64,000 nt of DNA from Lachnospiraceae bacterium (GCA_900168235.1 FUZG01000002.1:372001-436000), one strand, 5' to 3'; positions 41,239 through 49,724 are shown, counted from the first letter of the stretch. Notes: generated by a model not told the origin, from the sequence alone. A program made the numbers and translations.

Positions 41239-42785
41239 AGATCCTCTCATGTAATATAGAAAATTTCGGAACCCTGAATCATGTGCGCTGTGACCTGAAA
41301 GAAGGGTTAAACGCACTTAATGAGGGCAATGGATGGGGAAAGACCACATTTGCGGCGTTTATCCTGTCGATGCTCTACGGCATTTCAAATAAAGAAATCG
41401 CGGACATCGGAGATATCCGTACGCGGTACATGCCCTGGCAGGGCGGCAGATTCGGCGGAAGCCTTGTTTTTGAAACGGAAAACGGAAGGTTCAGCATAAC
41501 ACGATACTTTGGTGAGACACCGGAGCAGGATACCTGCAAGGTTACGGATTCCGAGGGACGGGACATTACGGATCAGTTTACGAATCCGGGAGAAGAGATT
41601 CTCGGTATAGATTCAGACGGATTCAGAAACAGTGCTTTTGTTTTTCAAAATGATCTGAGGCTTGAAAACGGAGAAAGCGTAAAGCAGAGGCTTCGGGAAC
41701 TGTCAGGTTCATCAGGTGACAGGTCACGCTACGAGCGGGCGCTGAAAGGACTTTCGGAAGAAGCAGAAGCTCTTCGAGAGAAGGAGAAAGCTGCAAAGCT
41801 CCTAAAGGAAGAGCGTGCAGAGAATCCTGATATTACTTCTGATGAAGTCATAAAGAAGGCTGAGTACTTAAGGACAAAGCGGGAACAGCTGAAATCCACA
41901 GAGCGGGAGCTTGGAAAGCGTGAAAAGGCGCTTAACGACGCGAAAGAAGAGCTGGAGAGTTTCAGAAACCGTATGGCTTCCAAGGGAAACCGCACGGGAG
42001 AACTGGTCATTGCTATATTAGCGCTGATCACAGCTTTTGTTCTTTTATTTATCGGAGCTCTGGCGATACGGATCATAAAGATCTATATTCAGTATGGTAT
42101 TGCTGCGGAGGTTTTGGGAATCGTCCTTTTGATAGTCGGTATACTGCTCATCGTGAACAGGTCTTCAAGGCTTCGTGACAGGCAGTATGATGAAGAGGTT
42201 CTCGTGACCAGGGAAAATTCTGCGAGGCGGTCACGGGATGAGGTCAGCGAGCGGAAGACTCGGCTTAAAAAGGAGATCGCAGAGCTCGAGCCGTATGAGG
42301 GCAGAGAGCAGGATATCCAAAAGAAAAATTCGGAGCAGGATGAAAAGGCTGCCTATGTTTCAAGGCGTCTTCGTCTCATTGAAAAGACGGAAGAAGCCAT
42401 GAACAAGGCTATCGATTCCATGTCACAGCATTATCTTGATCCGCTCAGGAGAAGCTTTTCTGAGATATACAGTGTGCTTTATCCTGACGGACCGGAGGTT
42501 GTGATCGGGGATGATTTCAGCATTACGGTCGATGGTCTTGGTGAGATGCGAAAGCTTGATTCCCAGAGCCGCGGCACGCAGGATCTGATTGATCTCTGTA
42601 TGAGATTTGCTCTTGTAAATGTACTGTTTTTTGCTGAAAAGCCCTGCATGGTGCTTGATGATGTTTTGAATAATCTTGATGATGACCGCATAAACAAGGT
42701 CATTAATGCTCTTGAAAAAATGGCAGACAGTATCCAGATCGTGTATCTCACATGCAACACGGATCGTATGCCGGGCACAAAATGA
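41235..42785 (+). CDS. SbcC/YhaN-like ATPase with central membrane segments
   Basis: A 516-residue ABC/SMC-type ATPase. The N-terminal half-site has Walker A GNGWGKTT (31-38); the C-terminal half-site has a signature-like SQSRGTQDLIDLCMRF and Walker B CMVLDDVLNNLDDDR. The two are joined by coiled coils (about 170-250 and 315-385) that are interrupted by two hydrophobic helices (about 256-278 and 287-312), so the protein is probably membrane-bound, like YhaN rather than true SbcC. It is much shorter than SbcC (about 1000 aa). Translationally coupled to the SbcD-like partner; the pair may sense or tether DNA ends at the membrane, which is inference. Confidence 0.82.
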   Translation: MKILSCNIENFGTLNHVRCDLKEGLNALNEGNGWGKTTFAAFILSMLYGISNKEIADIGDIRTRYMPWQGGRFGGSLVFETENGRFSITRYFGETPEQDTCKVTDSEGRDITDQFTNPGEEILGIDSDGFRNSAFVFQNDLRLENGESVKQRLRELSGSSGDRSRYERALKGLSEEAEALREKEKAAKLLKEERAENPDITSDEVIKKAEYLRTKREQLKSTERELGKREKALNDAKEELESFRNRMASKGNRTGELVIAILALITAFVLLFIGALAIRIIKIYIQYGIAAEVLGIVLLIVGILLIVNRSSRLRDRQYDEEVLVTRENSARRSRDEVSERKTRLKKEIAELEPYEGREQDIQKKNSEQDEKAAYVSRRLRLIEKTEEAMNKAIDSMSQHYLDPLRRSFSEIYSVLYPDGPEVVIGDDFSITVDGLGEMRKLDSQSRGTQDLIDLCMRFALVNVLFFAEKPCMVLDDVLNNLDDDRINKVINALEKMADSIQIVYLTCNTDRMPGTK

Positions 42786-42844
42786 TTTTCGCGGGGCTTG
42801 CTCGTGAATATATAATTTAACTAACGGAGAGGAGAACCGGAAAC

Positions 42845-43567
42845 ATGGAAACAATGGATGATCTTAAGAAGGAGCTTGATGAATCCTACAAGAGGCTTGA
42901 AGAAGGCGATGTGATGTCCGGAAAGGTTGAAAACGAGGACCAGGCTGAGCTTAATCTTGCATGGACGAAGGTTCAGGAGCTCAAAAACAGCGGTGAAGCT
43001 ATCAACGTAAAGGTTGGCGGCGTCGTAAACGGCGGACTTATCGCATACATTGACAATTTAAGAGGATTTATCCCTGCTTCTCAGATATCCCTGAGTTTTG
43101 TAGAGAATCTTGATGAGTGGCTCGGAAAGGACCTTAAGGTTAAGGTTATTACTGTTGATGCCGGCAGAAAGAAGCTGGTGCTTTCTGCAAAAGCTCTCTT
43201 AAAAGAGGCTGAGAAGAAGGCGAAGGATGAGAAGCTTTCTGCACTGAAGCCTGGCACAGTTAAAGAGGGTACTGTTGAGACTATTCAGCCTTATGGTGCT
43301 TTCGTGAATATTGGTGATGGTCTTACAGGTCTTCTCCATGTTTCACAGATTTCTGACAAGAGGATCAAGACACCGGGTGAGGTTCTGAAGGAAGGTCAGA
43401 CTGTTACGGTCAAGGTTCTGAATATCAAGGACGGAAAGATTTCTCTTTCTATGAAGGCGCTTAATGATAATGCTGAGGCAGAGGCAGCGGACGAGGAGAT
43501 CGAGATCCCGGAGACAGCTCCGGTTACTACTTCTCTTGGTGATCTGCTGAAGGGATTTAATCTGTAA
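42845..43567 (+). CDS. S1-domain RNA-binding protein (ribosomal protein S1-like)
   Basis: A 240-residue protein with two S1 beta-barrel domains: residues about 52-120 (INVKVGGVVNGGLIAYIDNL, RGFIPASQIS) and about 138-208 (GTVKEGTVETIQPYGAFVNI, GLTGLLHVSQIS). A helical N-terminus and an acidic C-terminal tail flank them. Short S1-like proteins of this kind bind mRNA or the ribosome; this one is not the full six-domain S1. GGAGAGGAG precedes the start. It follows the ATPase gene by 59 bases and ends in a strong terminator. Confidence 0.9.
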   Translation: METMDDLKKELDESYKRLEEGDVMSGKVENEDQAELNLAWTKVQELKNSGEAINVKVGGVVNGGLIAYIDNLRGFIPASQISLSFVENLDEWLGKDLKVKVITVDAGRKKLVLSAKALLKEAEKKAKDEKLSALKPGTVKEGTVETIQPYGAFVNIGDGLTGLLHVSQISDKRIKTPGEVLKEGQTVTVKVLNIKDGKISLSMKALNDNAEAEAADEEIEIPETAPVTTSLGDLLKGFNL

Positions 43568-43590
43568 GTGTTTGTGATTTAAGAGTGTTA

Positions 43591-43627
43591 AAGGGTGTAT
43601 CTCATTGGTTTGAGATACACCCTTTTT
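43591..43627 (+). terminator. Intrinsic terminator after the S1-domain gene
   Basis: Perfect 14-bp stem AAGGGTGTATCTCA (43591-43604) and TGAGATACACCCTT (43611-43624), then T-run. Confidence 0.94.
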
Positions 43628-43653
43628 ATGGTGAAAATGGTTTTGGAAGTGAC

Positions 43654-43685
43654 GCGGCGTGGGGCATCATCATGTCCCGCACCGC
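43654..43685. other. Second GC-rich hairpin between converging genes
   Basis: GCGGCGTGGGGCA (43654-43666) pairs with TGTCCCGCACCGC (43673-43685) over 13 positions with one mismatch and two G-U pairs. No clear T-run; it may help end transcription of the converging minus-strand gene. Confidence 0.55.
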
Positions 43686-43709
43686 TGTACTTTGAAAAGT
43701 CAAAAAAGT

Positions 43710-44180
43710 TCAGTCATCGAAGCTGATTTCAGATTCAATAAGTTTATTTCTCAGATATTGATCCCAATATTTATCAGCGTCTTTATCTAAAGAGAAGGTC
43801 TTCTGGGAACTTCCGGTTGTGACGGTAAGTTCTCCTGCTCTAAACTGCACCATGAAGAGGAGAGCTTTTATATTATCTCTGTCGGGGAGTTCGGGGATTT
43901 TTTCTATATCATAGTGGAATACGAATTTCATATAGAGCGGAGTATGGTGTCCCTTGATGAGTGCCATGCAGGAAGGGCGGACCAGTTTCCAGCGAACCAG
44001 TTCTGGCGGCTCTATTGATTCGGCTTCTTCACCGTAGAAGTCAGGCTCAAATTTTCCGTCTATGGAGAAAGTTGTGAATGTTCGTATTGCTGCTTCTTCA
44101 AGAAAGCAGTCGTCCAGAGTTTCGGACGCGAACAGAAGATTCATGAATTTTTTAACATCTTTAATAGTAAGTGCGATCAT
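43710..44180 (-). CDS. DUF5721-like protein
   Basis: A 156-residue soluble protein starting MIALTIKDVKKFMNLLFASE, which I associate with DUF5721, a family of unknown function common in Lachnospiraceae. It has alternating strands and an aromatic-rich middle (MKFVFHYDIEKIPELPDRDN) and no catalytic motif that I can name. No good Shine-Dalgarno is visible before the ATG, so the start is chosen by family likeness. It is a single gene converging on the S1-domain gene and divergent from a DUF2798 gene. Confidence 0.75.
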   Translation of the reverse strand: MIALTIKDVKKFMNLLFASETLDDCFLEEAAIRTFTTFSIDGKFEPDFYGEEAESIEPPELVRWKLVRPSCMALIKGHHTPLYMKFVFHYDIEKIPELPDRDNIKALLFMVQFRAGELTVTTGSSQKTFSLDKDADKYWDQYLRNKLIESEISFDD

Positions 44181-44240
44181 GAGGCTATTTTACAACTAAA
44201 GCACAGTGCGGACAATATATTACTGTTTTATAAAAAATAC

Positions 44241-44269
44241 TTACACAAAATTTCAGTCTTTGATATAAT
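44241..44269 (+). promoter_or_regulatory. Promoter for the DUF2798 gene
   Basis: TTACAC (44241-44246), 17 bases, TATAAT (44264-44269) with TGA before the -10. About 110 bases of leader follow in which I recognise no riboswitch. Confidence 0.7.
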
Positions 44270-44387
44270 CACAAACTGCAAAACAAATTATAGAAGATTT
44301 CAAGGTCATTATTGGAAACGCACATCCTGCCCGGGTGATAACGAACAACACGGAGGTCTTCCCAAAAGTCGAAAGAGAGGAAACCAA

Positions 44388-44858
44388 ATGTTACCACAGA
44401 GCAAATTACAGGATGTGTTTTTTACTGCCCTCATGGCGTTCGTAATGGTCTATGCCATGATCATCTATAATATTTCACTGAATGTCGGAGGATTGCAGAA
44501 TTTTGTATTCCTTGCTGCATTTAAGGAAATGATCATCATGTGGCCCATAGCGGTAGTACTTGAGCTGTTATTTGTAGGCAAGCTTGCTCGGATACTGGCA
44601 TTCAGATTTGTCACTCCCGGAAAAGACACTATGATAATGATGATCCTCGCGATTTCTGCCATGTCAGTGTGCCTCATGTGCCCGCTCATGAGCTTCGCGG
44701 CAACACTCCTTTTCAAGAACGCAGGCGTAGAATTTCCCGCAGTATGGCTTCAGACAACAGCCTTCAACTTCCCCATGGCATTTTGCTGGCAGATCTTTTT
44801 CGCAGGTCCGTTAGTGAGAAACATATTCGGTCTTATCATGAAAAAAATAGCAAAGTAA
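44388..44858 (+). CDS. DUF2798 family membrane protein
   Basis: A 156-residue integral membrane protein with four predicted helices arranged as two similar halves (first half begins LQDVFFTALMAFVMVYAMII, second half MMILAISAMSVCLMCPLMSF), the pattern of DUF2798 proteins. Function unknown. GAGAGGAAAC precedes the ATG. It is a single gene with its own promoter, a leader of about 110 bases and an intrinsic terminator. Confidence 0.82.
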   Translation: MLPQSKLQDVFFTALMAFVMVYAMIIYNISLNVGGLQNFVFLAAFKEMIIMWPIAVVLELLFVGKLARILAFRFVTPGKDTMIMMILAISAMSVCLMCPLMSFAATLLFKNAGVEFPAVWLQTTAFNFPMAFCWQIFFAGPLVRNIFGLIMKKIAK

Positions 44859-44863
44859 AACTT

Positions 44864-44893
44864 AGGAGTCTCCGGTTGTCGGAGGCTCCTTTA
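44864..44893 (+). terminator. Intrinsic terminator
   Basis: AGGAGTCTCCG (44864-44874) and CGGAGGCTCCT (44880-44890), one G-U pair, then a short T-run. Confidence 0.8.
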
Positions 44894-44899
44894 TGTTTT

Positions 44900-44942
44900 C
44901 GGAGCACTTAGCGAGGTATTTTTGAGCCTGGCGTAACTTGTT
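44900..44942 (+). repeat. Dispersed hairpin repeat, copy e
   Basis: Left arm CGGAGCACTTAGC as in copy a, core GCGAGG, right arm GCCTGGCGTAACTTGTT as in copy b. It begins 7 bases after a terminator. Like copy c it is a hybrid whose arms no longer match each other. Confidence 0.7.
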
Positions 44943-44961
44943 CTACCACATTTCTCTTGTA

Positions 44962-44990
44962 TTGTAGCCATAGATACCGTATGCTATAAT
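44962..44990 (+). promoter_or_regulatory. Promoter for the DegV gene
   Basis: TTGTAG (44962-44967), 17 bases, TATAAT (44985-44990) with TGC before the -10 (extended). Confidence 0.8.
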
Positions 44991-45030
44991 ACATGGTATT
45001 AAAAACTACTTGATAGGACAGGAGAGTTTA

Positions 45031-45876
45031 ATGAAGATCAGATATGTAGGGGACAGCTGTTGTGAATTTCCGGAGGATTTCAAGAAAGAGCACGATTGCG
45101 TAAATATCCCGCTCACGATCATGGTAGGAGATGACGTCATCATTGACGATGCATCCTTTGACCAGGCAGATTTTTTGAAGAAAGTAGCGGCATATCCCAA
45201 GTGCCCCAAGTCATCATGCCCGTCTCCCGAGCAGTATATGAAGTCGTTCGAGGGTGACGTGGATATGGTATTTGTAACCACCCTTTCAGGGGAACTTTCC
45301 GGTTCATATAATTCCGCAGTACTTGCAAAACAGCTCTACGAAGAAGACCACCCGGATGAGAATAAGAAGATCCATATCTTCAATTCATACTCAGCATCCT
45401 GCGGTGAGATGCAGGGGCTTATGAAGGCCGCATATTACGCAGAGCAGGGACTTCCCTTTGAAGAGATCGTAGAGAAAACAGAGAAATTCATATACGACGA
45501 CCTGAAGACATATTTCGTGCTGGAAAGCCTTGAGACACTGAGAAAGAACGGACGTCTCTCCACAATGAAGGCGCTTGCGGCAACAGCCCTCAATATCAAG
45601 CCCGTATGTATCGGAAACCACGGCGTTATCGAGCAGGTAGCTGTAGCACGAGGCATGAAAAAAGCTCTCGACAAGATGGTATCACACAGCCTTGAGCAGG
45701 TAGAATCTACAGAAGACAGGATACTTTTCGTATCTCACTGCAACTGTAAACAGCGCGCAGAAGAAGTGGCAGCGCTCTACATTGCAAAGGCAAGATTTAA
45801 AGAGACAAGATTCATCGACATGGCGGGAATCTCATCTCTTTATGCAGGAGACGGCGGAATCATCGTAACATTCTGA
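45031..45876 (+). CDS. DegV family protein (fatty-acid-binding type)
   Basis: A 281-residue cytoplasmic protein of the DegV family; members such as FakB bind a fatty acid and present it to a kinase. The family opening is visible (IRYVGDSCCEFPEDF, where S/C-rich residues contact the carboxylate) together with VTTLSGELSGSYNSA and LESLETLRKNGRLS. Ser in GELSGSYNS is the second conserved site. No FakA kinase is nearby. AGGAGAG precedes the ATG at 45031. The stop codon is directly next to the stop of the converging LytTR gene. Confidence 0.9.
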   Translation: MKIRYVGDSCCEFPEDFKKEHDCVNIPLTIMVGDDVIIDDASFDQADFLKKVAAYPKCPKSSCPSPEQYMKSFEGDVDMVFVTTLSGELSGSYNSAVLAKQLYEEDHPDENKKIHIFNSYSASCGEMQGLMKAAYYAEQGLPFEEIVEKTEKFIYDDLKTYFVLESLETLRKNGRLSTMKALAATALNIKPVCIGNHGVIEQVAVARGMKKALDKMVSHSLEQVESTEDRILFVSHCNCKQRAEEVAALYIAKARFKETRFIDMAGISSLYAGDGGIIVTF

Positions 45877-46605
45877 TCATTCCCGCATTTTCTCCTCGGC
45901 GTAATTTTTCCAGATCTTTTGGATAGCGCCCTTTCTAAAAAGTGAATAACGTATAATAGCACCGTCTGACATGCGGAAGCTGTTTCCCTGAGAGGAGACC
46001 ACTTCCGCCATGTTTATGACGGTGTTTTTTGATGTCTCGAGAAATGAAACAGTAGAAGAATCGATAAGATTTTCAAAAGCAATGAGGTCCCCGAGGAAAT
46101 GGAAAGAACGGTCCCCCTTAAGGGCTACAGCCACATAGCCGTCCTTTTCACGACCGTAAAGGATCTCAGCAGGCGGGACATAGATAGTGCCGTTCTCGTT
46201 TCTGAGCTCGACCTTTTCCGGCTTCTTCTCCTTAGCGGCGATGGCGAGATCGATAATAGACGCATAATCCCGCGCCTGAAGAGGCTTTGTGCGGTAAAGC
46301 ATATCCTCACTGTTGTGATATTTTTCCGCATAGTGGATCGTGCCGGAGCAGAGGACTATAGGGGCTGAAATATTATTTTTACGAAGAGTTACAGCCACCA
46401 TCATGCCGTCACGGGGAGTAGTAACATCAATAAAAAATAGATCATATTTTTCGGCAAAAGGCATCATAGCGCCCTCACTGCCGTAAATATCTGTGTAAAT
46501 AACCTGGCCAAGCTCATTTCTACGTGTTGATTCACGGGTAAGAAGACGCTCCGCCTGCTTCCTGTCTGCCGGATTTTCGTCCAGCACTGCGATATAAAGT
46601 GCCAT
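45877..46605 (-). CDS. LytTR-type response regulator
   Basis: A 242-residue transcription regulator. The N-terminal receiver domain (1-120) has the acidic pocket D9/E10 and the phospho-acceptor Asp60 in LFFIDVTTPRDG; the conserved lysine is in TKPL. The C-terminal LytTR DNA-binding domain (about 130-235) shows FLGDLIAFENLI, SFLETSKNTVINM and SFRMSDGAIIRYS. The start at 46605 has GAGG 6 bases upstream. No histidine kinase gene adjoins it. It ends back-to-back with degV with no base between the stops. Confidence 0.88.
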   Translation of the reverse strand: MALYIAVLDENPADRKQAERLLTRESTRRNELGQVIYTDIYGSEGAMMPFAEKYDLFFIDVTTPRDGMMVAVTLRKNNISAPIVLCSGTIHYAEKYHNSEDMLYRTKPLQARDYASIIDLAIAAKEKKPEKVELRNENGTIYVPPAEILYGREKDGYVAVALKGDRSFHFLGDLIAFENLIDSSTVSFLETSKNTVINMAEVVSSQGNSFRMSDGAIIRYSLFRKGAIQKIWKNYAEEKMRE

Positions 46606-46659
46606 ATTGTACCTCAAAAATTCCCAAAACCGATAATACCCAAATACCTAAAAAACAAG

Positions 46660-46711
46660 TTGTGCAGGACTTGAAAATTCCATGCAGAGAGTTACGCATG
46701 GATATGCACAA
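46660..46711. promoter_or_regulatory. Nested inverted repeats upstream of the LytTR gene
   Basis: Outer pair TTGTGCA (46660-46666) and TGCACAA (46705-46711), inner pair CCATGC (46680-46685) and GCATGG (46696-46701). Position fits an operator or leader structure for the LytTR gene. Confidence 0.5.
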
Positions 46712-46740
46712 GATCCCCCGGCGAAAAAACCGGGGGATCT
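46711..46740 (-). terminator. Terminator-like hairpin after the DUF1294 gene
   Basis: Perfect 11-bp stem AGATCCCCCGG (46711-46721) and CCGGGGGATCT (46730-46740). The T-run on the minus strand is within the loop and weak after it. Confidence 0.65.
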
Positions 46741-46749
46741 CCTAAAAAA

Positions 46750-47049
46750 TCACATAAATGTAATGCTGTACGGGGAAAAGAATACAACCCCGATGATAAT
46801 AGCAATCTGAATGGCAAGAACAACAGGCATACCAACAGTAAATTTCAGATGGCGTGTTTTATGATGAAAAATGTGCATACCAAGGATGCAGCCTATCGTG
46901 CCGCCGAAAAACGCAGGGATAAAAAGACCGAACTCGCTGACCCGCCAGAAATTGCGCTCAGCACGCTTCTTATCTATCCTCATGAGGATCAGACCCCAGA
47001 GATTAACTGCGATGAAATAAACGACGATCACTGTAAGAAATACCTTCAT
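46750..47049 (-). CDS. DUF1294 family membrane protein
   Basis: A 99-residue membrane protein with three helices: residues 3-24 (FLTVIVVYFIAVNLWGLILM), about 43-60 and about 72-92. Between the first two lie DKKRAERNFWRVSE and then GGTIGCILGMHIFHHKTRH, which is the DUF1294 signature. Function unknown. It starts 24 bases after argG ends, so it is probably the last gene of the argG transcript. Confidence 0.85.
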   Translation of the reverse strand: MKVFLTVIVVYFIAVNLWGLILMRIDKKRAERNFWRVSEFGLFIPAFFGGTIGCILGMHIFHHKTRHLKFTVGMPVVLAIQIAIIIGVVFFSPYSITFM

Positions 47050-47073
47050 TAATTGTTCCCATTACCCTTTGAT

Positions 47074-48318
47074 TTATTTTGTCTGGGTATCCGTAAGATT
47101 CTTTTTGATCTCAAGCTGCTTTAATGCACGAACCTTGGTTGAAAGACCAAAGAGAGTGATAAAGCCCTGAGCGTCATGGTGATCATACATATCACCTGTC
47201 TTAAAGGATGCCAGGCTTTCATTATACAGGGAATAAGGAGAAGTTTCACCTGCTTTGATGATATTTCCCTTATAAAGACGGAACTTTACTTCACCTGTTA
47301 CATACTCCTGAGTTACGGAAACAAATGCACGGAGTGCCTCGCAGAGCGGTGTGAACCACTTTCCTTCGTAAACAAGCTGTGCGAGCTCATCGCTGATGCG
47401 CTTTTTCTCCCTTGCACACTCGCGGTCAAGGATAAGCTCCTCAAGCTGCTGGTGAGCGGCGTAAAGGATAGTTCCGCCGGGAGTCTCATAAACACCGCGG
47501 CTCTTCATGCCGACAACACGGTTCTCAACGATATCGATGATACCGATACCGTGCTTTCCGCCGAGCTTGTTAAGTGTACGGATGATATCGGAAACCTTCA
47601 TCTCCTGACCGTTGACGCTTGTAGGAACACCTTTTTCAAAAGTCATGGTAACTTCCTCGGCTTCATCCGGGGCATCCTCAGGACGGTTGCTGAGCATCAG
47701 GACATGCTTGTAGTTCGGTCCTGCTGAAGGATCCTCAAGTTCGAGACCCTCGTGGCTGATGTGCCAGAGGTTACGGTCACGGCTGTAGGAGGACTCGGGA
47801 TCAAAAGGAAGGTGGATGCCGTGCTTCTCGCAGTATGCGATCTCAGACTCACGGGAATCCATATCCCAGTTAGGATCACGCCATGCAGCGATGATCTGGA
47901 GATCAGGCGCAAGAGCCTTGATACCAAGCTCAAAACGGATCTGGTCATTTCCCTTACCTGTAGCGCCGTGGCAGATTGCGACAGCATTTTCCTTGCGGGC
48001 GATCTCTACCAGCTTCTTTGCGATGAGGGGACGAGCCATGGATGTACCGAGAAGGTACTCATTCTCGTAAACTGCATGAGCCTGAACACAGGGAACGATG
48101 TACTCATCTGCAAACTCATCGATAACATTTTCAATATAAAGCTTAGCTGCACCGCAGGACTTAGCGCGCTCTTCGAGTCCGTCGAGCTCCTCTTCCTGTC
48201 CGCAGTCAACACAAACACAGACTACATCATAATTGTAGTTTTCCTTGAGCCAGGGGATGATCGTTGTTGTATCAAGTCCGCCGGAATAAGCGAGGATTAC
48301 CTTTTCTTTTTCTGCCAT
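47074..48318 (-). CDS. argG: Argininosuccinate synthase
   Basis: Condenses citrulline and aspartate with ATP to argininosuccinate, the penultimate step of arginine synthesis. The PP-loop pyrophosphatase motif AYSGGLDTT is at residues 10-18; GTSMARPLIAKK and HGATGKGNDQIRFE are further family motifs. Length 414 fits. The ATG at 48318 has GGAGAAA upstream; the 10-residue extension is not conserved. It is divergent from argC across a shared control region that carries an ArgR-like palindrome. The lyase gene argH is not in the window. Confidence 0.97.
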   Translation of the reverse strand: MAEKEKVILAYSGGLDTTTIIPWLKENYNYDVVCVCVDCGQEEELDGLEERAKSCGAAKLYIENVIDEFADEYIVPCVQAHAVYENEYLLGTSMARPLIAKKLVEIARKENAVAICHGATGKGNDQIRFELGIKALAPDLQIIAAWRDPNWDMDSRESEIAYCEKHGIHLPFDPESSYSRDRNLWHISHEGLELEDPSAGPNYKHVLMLSNRPEDAPDEAEEVTMTFEKGVPTSVNGQEMKVSDIIRTLNKLGGKHGIGIIDIVENRVVGMKSRGVYETPGGTILYAAHQQLEELILDRECAREKKRISDELAQLVYEGKWFTPLCEALRAFVSVTQEYVTGEVKFRLYKGNIIKAGETSPYSLYNESLASFKTGDMYDHHDAQGFITLFGLSTKVRALKQLEIKKNLTDTQTK

Positions 48319-48416
48319 AATATTTCTCCGATCTGATGAATGGTGCAAATTTTTGTATATAGGAACGGCCGCGATGGTGACACAGGTCAGTGCGCCGATC
48401 CCTTAGCTTTGACATC

Positions 48417-48445
48417 ATCATACACCGCATATTTAAATGAATCAA
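48417..48445 (-). promoter_or_regulatory. argG promoter (minus strand)
   Basis: On the minus strand TTGATT (48445-48440), 17 bases, TATGAT (48422-48417). Confidence 0.7.
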
Positions 48446-48461
48446 GTATAAATATTCACTT
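48438..48461. promoter_or_regulatory. ArgR-box-like palindrome
   Basis: A/T-rich near-palindrome with ATGAAT on the left and ATTCAC on the right around AAGTATAA. It overlaps the argG -35 box. ArgR/AhrC sites have this ATGAAT...ATTCA form. A second candidate, TTGCATAATATACAA, lies near 48508-48524. Not proven. Confidence 0.45.
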
Positions 48462-48574
48462 TTAAAGCATAAAATTTTATAAAATATGCAGAAATACGAT
48501 AAATCTATTGCATAATATACAAATGACGCGTATAGTTATGCACATACCTCATTAAGCGGGTAAAGGTTTAAAAT

Positions 48575-48603
48575 TTAACACTGTGAAGCTTTACACTTGT
48601 AAT
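48575..48603 (+). promoter_or_regulatory. argC promoter
   Basis: TTAACA (48575-48580), 17 bases, TGTAAT (48598-48603), about 65 bases before argC. Confidence 0.6.
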
Positions 48604-48669
48604 GAAGTGATATCGGCTCTAGAATGAGTTTATTCTTAATAATAAACAGGAAACGAAAGGAAATCAGCT

Positions 48670-49710
48670 ATGGTAAAAGTCGGGATAGTCGGTGCAACCG
48701 GATACGCAGGAAATGAAATAGTACGTCTGCTTCTAAGTCATAAGGATATAGAAATAAAGTGGCTCGTGTCCCGAAGTTTTGCAGGACAGAAATTTGCTGA
48801 TATATATAGAAACTATTTTGAGCTTCTGGATATGGAGTGCAGCGGAGAAGAGCTTTCAGAGCTTGCAGACAGTGTAGATGTGATATTCACGGCGACTCCT
48901 CAGGGATATCTTTCAAGCGTTCTTACAAAAGAAATACTTGAGAAAGCAAAGTTTATAGATCTCTCCGCTGACTATCGTATAAAGGATGTTTCCACTTATG
49001 AAAAGTGGTATCACATCGAGCACAAGTCACCGGAGCTTATCCGGGAGGCGGTATACGGACTTTGCGAAGTAAACAGAGAAGATATAAAGAAAACAAGACT
49101 TCTCGCAAATCCGGGATGCTACACCACATGTTCCATTCTCACAGCATATCCGCTGGTGAAGGAGCATCTCATCGATCCGGATACGCTTATCGTAAATGCT
49201 CTTTCAGGAGTATCGGGGGCAGGAAGAGGCGCGAAGGTTGCGAATCTTTTCTGCGAAGTAAATGAAAGCGCAAAGGCGTATGGAGTTACAACACATCGTC
49301 ATACACCGGAGATCGAAGAACAGCTCTCTTATGCATACGGCGATCCGATCATGATAAACTTCACGCCTCATCTCGTTCCTATGAACAGGGGAATCCTTGC
49401 CACAGAAACAGCGACTCTGAAGGAAGGCGTGACAGAAAAGGATATCAGGGCTGCGTATGAGAAGTATTACAATGATGAATTTTTTGTACGTGTACTTGCA
49501 GACGGTCAGACACCGGAAACAAGATTTACCGAAGGCAGTAATTTCGTTGATGTGAACTTCAAGGTTGATGAGCGCACCAACAGAGTAGTAATGATGGGCG
49601 CACTTGATAATCTGGTGAAAGGTGCGGCAGGACAGGCTGTACAGAATATGAACCTGATGTTTGGATTTGATGAGGCAGAAGGACTCAGGTCCGTGCCTAT
49701 GGTACCGTAA
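48670..49710 (+). CDS. argC: N-acetyl-gamma-glutamyl-phosphate reductase
   Basis: NADPH-dependent third step of arginine synthesis. The N-terminal dinucleotide-binding motif is GIVGATGYAG (5-14); the catalytic Cys150 is in NPGCYTTC; HRHTPEIEEQL carries the conserved histidine region. Length 346 is normal. AAAGGAAA precedes the ATG. It is the first gene of the plus-strand arginine operon argC-GNAT-argJ-argB-argD. Confidence 0.98.
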   Translation: MVKVGIVGATGYAGNEIVRLLLSHKDIEIKWLVSRSFAGQKFADIYRNYFELLDMECSGEELSELADSVDVIFTATPQGYLSSVLTKEILEKAKFIDLSADYRIKDVSTYEKWYHIEHKSPELIREAVYGLCEVNREDIKKTRLLANPGCYTTCSILTAYPLVKEHLIDPDTLIVNALSGVSGAGRGAKVANLFCEVNESAKAYGVTTHRHTPEIEEQLSYAYGDPIMINFTPHLVPMNRGILATETATLKEGVTEKDIRAAYEKYYNDEFFVRVLADGQTPETRFTEGSNFVDVNFKVDERTNRVVMMGALDNLVKGAAGQAVQNMNLMFGFDEAEGLRSVPMVP

Positions 49711-49724
49711 GAAAGAAGTTAGAA

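Noticed and set aside
44271-44387. Leader of the DUF2798 gene as a riboswitch
   Set aside because: The leader is about 110 bases long, but I could not fit c-di-GMP, preQ1, T-box, SAM or guanidine consensus elements.
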